From Ruminobacter sp. (GTDB lineage Bacteria > Pseudomonadota > Gammaproteobacteria > Enterobacterales > Succinivibrionaceae), in the NCBI GenBank assembly GCA_017940385.1, contig JAGAYS010000011.1, forward strand, positions 1 to 35,426: 35,426 bases of DNA, given 5' to 3'. Shown here piece by piece: positions 32,638 through 35,426 of the stretch. The position numbers and the translations under genes are program-made. Each line of letters opens with the position of its first letter. The stretch's first letter is position 1. A model generated the notes under the pieces. The model was not told where the DNA came from. It made no database searches and worked only from the letters and a program-made list of their open reading frames with translations.

Positions 32638-33225
32638 CTAGAGTCCAGCACATACACCGCAGTCGACACCTTGGCTCTTAACACAACGAGTTTTATCAAT
32701 ATCTCCTGATGTTCTCATTGTGATTCTCCAGGTATGTACTTTTCCTCCAATGACTCTGCACAGTCCTATAACAGCGTCTCCGCTGGCAGAGGTTTTACCA
32801 ACGGCAACTAAACCTGACATTCCGTTAGGAAGAAAACGAATATTACCTGCTGCATTATCACCAGCCGTGTCCAGAACTTCAAGTCTAATTTTGTCGTCAA
32901 TGGTATCAAACTGGGACAACAGATCACTGTCAGCTACCGTTGTCGGATCTGCACCGAATGAATCATTTACAAAAACCTGAAAACCTTTACTCCAACTGCC
33001 GTCTAAAGGCCTGATGGAAACCATTTTGTTCATCTGCTGAGCTGATGTTCTTGCCATGTCCAGTTCCGAAATCACCGCCTCAACTTTAGCAGCCAAATCC
33101 TGCTCCTGTTGCCAGTCTCTCATCGTAGGAATAGCCATCATCATTAGGATACAGGCAATACCTATTGCCACCATCATTTCGATCAGTGTAAAGCCCTTTT
33201 GAACACGGACTCTCTGTGACGACAT
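32638..33225 (-). CDS. fimT: Type IV pilus minor pseudopilin, FimT/GspH type
   Basis: I chose the ATG at 33225, which has a perfect AGGAGGT site 6 bp upstream and gives MSSQRVRVQKG, then FTLIEMMVAIGIACILMMMA. An earlier in-frame codon at 33318 would put 31 extra residues before the prepilin signal. The 195-residue product continues IPTMRDWQQEQDLAAKVEAV, then the GspH-like beta domain with ELDMARTSAQQMNKMVSI, and closes with a cysteine-containing tail (CVKSQGVDCGVCAGL). It is the first gene of fimT-pilV-pilW-pilX-pilE. FimT-type proteins in some species bind DNA for uptake; whether this one does cannot be seen. Confidence 0.85.
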   Translation of the reverse strand: MSSQRVRVQKGFTLIEMMVAIGIACILMMMAIPTMRDWQQEQDLAAKVEAVISELDMARTSAQQMNKMVSIRPLDGSWSKGFQVFVNDSFGADPTTVADSDLLSQFDTIDDKIRLEVLDTAGDNAAGNIRFLPNGMSGLVAVGKTSASGDAVIGLCRVIGGKVHTWRITMRTSGDIDKTRCVKSQGVDCGVCAGL

Positions 33226-33924
33226 GCTTCCACCTCCTGTGTACAACATACCCGCCTTATTCTGATAAGTCATAATAAACTCCGTTAGACTCAATTTATA
33301 ATAATCCACACTCTTCAATTTTAATTAGTTTTTTAATCTTTGTTACTCTTGAGTTAAATATTTGAGAGATAAATACAAAAAAAATCATAATATTGATAAC
33401 ATTATGTAAACGCTCCCATTGATTTATGCGAAACAAATCAATTTTTAAAAGGATTTCTTAATGATTCTCATATCATTATGTGATCTCCCCCCAAAAAACA
33501 GGTTATCATTATTATAACAAGCACATAATTGTCAATTATTCCTTGCCACCACGCTTCCCCAAACAGAATCCCTGGTGGTTTATTCAATCGTTTAAAAAAT
33601 TAGAAAAAAACACCTTTACTGCTCACCTAATTTATAATCCTCCGAACAGGCTTAGATTTTTACATTTATACATATATATGATTTATAATTAAATCTATAA
33701 TATTACGTTAAAAAACAGGTGTTTTATAAAAAAAAATAATTTTTTTCAGTTATCGAAAAATATTTATTGCACAAAATTACGTTTTTCACAATAATGCACA
33801 AACTAAAAAAAATTTAAGCTTTATCAGAGGCACTTTTATTAAAAATAGTCTCTTAAAGAAATGCTTCTGATAATAATCTTTTGGCAGGGGTGCAAACCCA
33901 TTTGTGAGGTGCTACTAGAAGCCC
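33226..33924. other. AT-rich gap between the pilin operon and the decarboxylase
   Basis: This 700-bp gap, very AT-rich over most of its length, separates divergent genes. The left end should hold the pilin promoter, for which I see no convincing -35/-10 pair. The right end has the decarboxylase promoter candidate (33767-33795), a TGCACAAA direct repeat and a leader with a short overlapping frame. The middle (33350-33750) shows no gene. Confidence 0.5.
33767..33795 (+). promoter_or_regulatory. Promoter candidate of the PLP decarboxylase
   Basis: TTGCAC (33767-33772) and AATAAT (33790-33795) are 17 bp apart. The -10 box matches 5 of 6 and the -35 box 3 of 6. The octamer TGCACAAA occurs at 33768-33775 and again at 33795-33802, a direct repeat with a 27-bp period that frames the promoter and could be an operator. 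Confidence 0.4.
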
Positions 33925-33947
33925 ATGAACAATTTATTCAATACTAA
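33861..33947 (+). other. Short overlapping upstream frame (possible leader peptide)
   Basis: A 28-codon ATG frame begins in the decarboxylase leader and runs out of frame 23 bp into the decarboxylase gene, ending in TAA. Its ribosome site (AAAGAA next to the ATG) is poor. GCTTCT at its start (33863-33868) can pair with AGAAGC (33917-33922), just before the decarboxylase ATG. It may be a regulatory leader or chance. Confidence 0.25.
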
Positions 33948-35076
33948 ACTTAATTACCGCGAACTTATCAATAAGCACGGTTCTCCTCTATTGATATTAG
34001 ATAAAGCCACAGTTCGTTTTCAGTATCAGGAACTCTCAAGAGCTCTGCCGGGCGTGACCCTTCATTATGCATTAAAACCGCTACCAAACAAAGACGTCGT
34101 TGCTTCTCTTCTTGAAGAAGGTGCCTGCTTTGATCTCGCTTCCAAGGGAGAAATTGACCTCGTAAGATCCTTAAACATTGATCCTCTGCAGTGTATTCAT
34201 ACACACCCAATCAAGAAAGATCTGGACATCAGATACTCTCTTGATTACGGTTGCAACACATTTGTAGTGGATAATGCCGAAGAAGCAAAAAAATTCATTC
34301 CGTACAAAAACGACGTTAAGCTTCTTATAAGGGTAAGCTTTCCTAATCCGGAAACTCCTGTGGATTTGTCAAAAAAATTCGGGGTTCTGCCAGGGGACTG
34401 TCTTGAACTCTTAAAGTTGGCAGGAAGTTTGGGATTGAATATTCACGGCCTGTCATTCCATGTAGGGTCTCAGGTTCCTAACGCCAACAGACATGTTGAA
34501 GCCATAAATGACTGTGCCCAGATTATTAAGGAAGCTGCCGATGCGGGTATCAACCTTAAGGTTCTTGATATCGGCGGTGGCTTCCCTGTAGATTACGAAA
34601 AGGCTGAAAGCACAAATATATACAGTTTCTGTGCCCCTATCCGTGAAGCGTTGAAGCAGATACCTGATGACATCAGGGTTATCGCAGAACCGGGAAGATT
34701 CCTTAGTGCTCCTGCTATGATTAATATCTGTACCGTTGTCGGCAAGGCCGAAAGATTCAACAAGCCTTGGTATTACCTTGACGACGGTGTGTACTGCAGC
34801 TACAGCGGTCAGATTTTCGACCATGTAATCTATCCTAAGTTTACTCCTTATGTTGACGGCGACAGGGAAGAATCGGTTCTGGCCGGACCTACCTGTGACA
34901 GCATAGACATCATTGCCGAAAATATCAAACTTCCAAAGCTTGATATCGGTGACATCGTTGTCGGTAAGATGATGGGAGCATACACCATCTCCACCGCAAC
35001 AGAATTCAACTTCATCAACAAGACAGACATTCTCGTTATCGATACCGAAAGGGATGCAGAATATCAGAATGCCTAA
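33925..35076 (+). CDS. Ornithine/lysine decarboxylase, fold-type III PLP enzyme
   Basis: The 383-residue product is a cytoplasmic PLP-dependent basic-amino-acid decarboxylase of the alanine-racemase fold, the group that includes eukaryotic ornithine decarboxylase and Pseudomonas LdcA. Visible residues are the PLP Lys51 in HYALKPLPN, His179 in SFHVGSQ, the phosphate-binding GGGFP (217-221), EPGR (255-258) and the second-subunit Cys324-Asp325 in GPTCDSID. The length equals LdcA (387). It makes putrescine from ornithine or cadaverine from lysine; the specificity cannot be told from sequence by eye. It stands alone with its own promoter candidate and a strong terminator. A GAGGTG element lies 13 bp before the ATG, longer than usual, and a potential stem (33863-33922) lies in between. 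Confidence 0.93.
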   Translation: MNNLFNTKLNYRELINKHGSPLLILDKATVRFQYQELSRALPGVTLHYALKPLPNKDVVASLLEEGACFDLASKGEIDLVRSLNIDPLQCIHTHPIKKDLDIRYSLDYGCNTFVVDNAEEAKKFIPYKNDVKLLIRVSFPNPETPVDLSKKFGVLPGDCLELLKLAGSLGLNIHGLSFHVGSQVPNANRHVEAINDCAQIIKEAADAGINLKVLDIGGGFPVDYEKAESTNIYSFCAPIREALKQIPDDIRVIAEPGRFLSAPAMINICTVVGKAERFNKPWYYLDDGVYCSYSGQIFDHVIYPKFTPYVDGDREESVLAGPTCDSIDIIAENIKLPKLDIGDIVVGKMMGAYTISTATEFNFINKTDILVIDTERDAEYQNA

Positions 35077-35109
35077 CGCAAGTTGACACCTGGACAAGCC
35101 ATAATCAGC

Positions 35110-35137
35110 AAAAACTGCCGAAAGGCAGTTTTTTTTT
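35110..35137 (+). terminator. Intrinsic terminator of the decarboxylase
   Basis: A perfect 10-bp stem (AAAAACTGCC 35110-35119 with GGCAGTTTTT 35124-35133) with a GAAA tetraloop is followed by a T-run that reaches 35137. It is among the clearest terminators in the window. Confidence 0.95.
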
Positions 35138-35330
35138 GCATCTTAGTCTAGATTGTTTTCAGTGAAAATCATTGAGGCCATGCAAACCGTCCTGCCGCAA
35201 TAACTTCAGGTCGGTGAATGCACCGTAAACCCATGAATAAAAAATCCTCCCGTCCGTAATTTCGCAACATGCGGAATCAGGACATGCCCAAATTTTGCGA
35301 GAATAGATAAGTACACAATACAAAAAACTC

Positions 35331-35367
35331 AAAGAAACACCATTTTTCAGTGGTGTTTCTTTGTTTT
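35331..35367 (+). terminator. Second intrinsic terminator near the right edge
   Basis: A 12-bp perfect stem (AAAGAAACACCA 35331-35342 with TGGTGTTTCTTT 35351-35362) and an 8-nt loop are followed by GTTTT. It lies almost 200 bp beyond the decarboxylase terminator, so a separate short transcript may end here. Confidence 0.8.
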
Positions 35368-35413
35368 ATCTGTTATACTAGATATGTTGTATTAATATCT
35401 ATCTAGGCCAATT

Positions 35414-35426
35414 ATGTTAGTTACTA
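35414..35426 (+). CDS. Start of an unidentified gene (partial)
   Basis: An ATG with an AGG-containing site 7 bp upstream and a TATACT -10-like box 35 bp upstream begins a frame MLVT that runs off the window. Only four codons are visible, so neither coding status nor family can be judged. The call rests on the spacing of these elements after a terminator. Confidence 0.3.

Larger units (their letters stand above)
35077..35413. other. Region after the decarboxylase, between two terminators
   Basis: The 193 bp between the terminators at 35110 and 35331 contain no protein frame I can support. They hold a perfect CGGTG/CACCG hairpin with AATG loop (35212-35225) and a second hairpin at 35252-35283 (GTCC/GGAC outside, an 8-bp near-perfect stem inside). 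A small RNA ending at the second terminator is possible. A TATACT box (35374-35379) follows and may serve the gene that starts at 35414. Confidence 0.4.

Noticed and set aside
33226-33320. An upstream in-frame start for fimT at 33318 and a TATAAA-like box near it as pilin promoter
   Set aside because: The AGGAGGT site fixes the start at 33225, and the TATAAA box has no -35 partner at a usable distance.
1-35426. CRISPR arrays, tRNA or rRNA genes, insertion sequences and prophage genes
   Set aside because: None seen: no regularly spaced repeats, no cloverleaf with a usable anticodon arm, and no transposase or integrase frame in the window.

Overview
The window is a housekeeping stretch of a gammaproteobacterial chromosome with moderate GC and AT-rich intergenic gaps. 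Evidence for this is the divergent map / rpsB-tsf pair with glnD beside map, the yajQ, dxs, ispA, xseB, panE, yajL, thiI neighbourhood familiar from E. coli but re-ordered, a YheS-type ABC-F protein, RlmJ, and a His/Cys-tailed SlyD. A complete Na+-translocating NADH:quinone oxidoreductase operon (nqrABCDEF) and a type IV pilus minor-pilin operon argue against an enteric and fit an Aeromonadales/Succinivibrionaceae-like relative. That placement is inference.

Layout. 1-180: the tail of an unidentified plus-strand gene and two hairpins. 181-2100: tsf and rpsB on the minus strand, with a promoter, a terminator-like hairpin and an S2-leader-like pseudoknot upstream of rpsB. 2280-3192: map on the plus strand behind a structured leader, convergent with glnD (3297-5912). 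6603-9396: an accessory two-gene unit, made of a small secreted protein that looks like a free-standing subtilase prodomain, followed by a kexin-like subtilase lipoprotein. 9846-15771: nqrABCDEF on the minus strand, with a terminator-like hairpin in its leader. 16038-17435: an AmpG-type permease. 17957-18586: a solitary MSHA-like pilin. 18833-22545: yajQ and the xseB-ispA-dxs operon. 22713-24249: panE and yajL. 24330-25820: thiI. 25928-26542: slyD. 27033-29852: yheS and rlmJ. 29959-33225: the fimT-pilV-pilW-pilX-pilE minor-pilin operon, with no pilY1. 33925-35076: a fold-type III PLP decarboxylase for ornithine or lysine. The window ends on the start of another gene.

How the genes fit together. 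Most of the window is core physiology: translation (S2, EF-Ts, Map, RlmJ, YheS), nitrogen sensing (GlnD), isoprenoid precursors (Dxs, IspA), cofactors (PanE, ThiI) and sodium-motive respiration (Nqr). The surface-facing parts are the pilins and the subtilase pair.

The most unusual element is the subtilase pair. The catalytic lipoprotein shows no recognisable inhibitor-I9-type propeptide of its own, while the gene just upstream encodes a secreted protein whose C-terminal half looks like one. The mature N-termini of both proteins share a short motif. Several leaders (rpsB, map, nqrA, the decarboxylase) carry structures that look regulatory. All calls come from reading the sequence; no database search or folding program was run.
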